DNA of 32,137 nucleotides, taken from positions 1-32,137 of the IMG/VR virus record IMGVR_UViG_3300009024_000047; one strand, given 5' to 3'. Numbering within the stretch: position 1 is the stretch's first letter; each line of letters starts with the position of its first letter. Source of the DNA: a virus. The notes under the pieces were generated by a model. The model was not told the origin of the DNA and made no database searches. It was given only the letters and a program-made list of their open reading frames with translations. Of this stretch, positions 32,032 to 32,137 are shown piece by piece. Position numbers and translations under genes: made by a program.

Positions 32032-32137
32032 ATACTACAGCAGACATCTCCGCTCCACGAACAAGGAATGTTGTGGAGTTAGTACTGGCAGGAGTTGCAA
32101 GTATTCGTATGTTTCCGCTGTTTATATCAACATCAAA
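32030..32137 (-). CDS. C-terminal end of a tail protein (partial)
   Basis: A minus-strand frame enters at the window edge and stops at TAA (32030-32032). Its 35 visible residues include DVDINSGNIRILATPAST and end FLVRGAEMSAVV, beta-rich and similar in style to the tail proteins downstream. The stop lies 34 bases before the next ATG, in the same direction, so it is most likely the preceding gene of the same operon. The rest of the protein is outside the window. Confidence 0.6.
   Translation of the reverse strand, partial: FDVDINSGNIRILATPASTNSTTFLVRGAEMSAVV

Noticed and set aside
1-32137. tRNA or rRNA genes
   Set aside because: There is hardly any unassigned sequence, and I saw no cloverleaf-like sequence in the intergenic gaps; the longest gap is 147 bases.

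Overview
The window is a 32 kb piece of a tailed double-stranded DNA phage, most likely a short-tailed (podovirus-like) lytic phage of a marine bacterium. This rests on family resemblance: a P22 gp10-like head-tail or tail protein, Gly/Ala/Gln-rich internal virion proteins, a lysis cassette with a gene-transfer-agent-type holin, and a very large polyvalent virion protein. These are typical of marine podoviruses and uncultured marine phages. I see no integrase, tRNA, rRNA, IS element or CRISPR array. Terminase, portal, major capsid and DNA polymerase genes are not in the window.

Left arm (1-7522), DNA metabolism. Two small plus-strand genes of unknown role (68-1041) meet a minus-strand pair, a RusA-like resolvase followed by a primase-helicase, that ends at a hairpin terminator near 1042-1065. 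From 3553 a plus-strand operon of tightly overlapping genes encodes a PD-(D/E)XK exonuclease, a Sak/DUF1071 single-strand annealing protein, a small protein with an SSB-like acidic tail, a DUF968/Ref-like HNH protein, two tiny zinc-finger proteins (one of only 54 residues), a conserved unknown, an AlpA-like helix-turn-helix protein and a second PD-(D/E)XK-like nuclease. With the resolvase and primase-helicase this is a replication and recombination toolkit: resect, anneal, resolve.

Right arm (7529-32137), all minus strand, virion and lysis genes. In transcription order it contains: the end of a tail protein cut by the window edge; three tail proteins sharing a short beta module, one of them enlarged by two beta-propeller segments; a beta-rich adhesin-like protein; the gp10-like protein; a 99-residue protein; two low-complexity virion proteins, one with a LysM domain; a lysis cassette (60-residue exported Cys protein, two small membrane proteins, a 3TM holin, an M15-type endolysin); a Gly-rich membrane-active virion protein; a GNAT-like protein; a protein with 11-residue repeats; an 800-residue virion protein; and finally a 2972-residue polyvalent protein filling 8.9 kb. 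The last group looks like the set packaged in the head and ejected with the DNA.

Most adjacent genes overlap as ATGA, TAATG or TGATG, which implies translational coupling and fixes many starts. A 16-bp hairpin element (AAGTTC-loop-GAACTT) occurs at three transcription-unit boundaries and is the best candidate here for an undescribed regulatory signal. The giant protein carries at least one HExxH protease-like domain, an HDxFGH domain resembling the iron site of aromatic amino acid hydroxylases, and a possible toxin-type nuclease domain.
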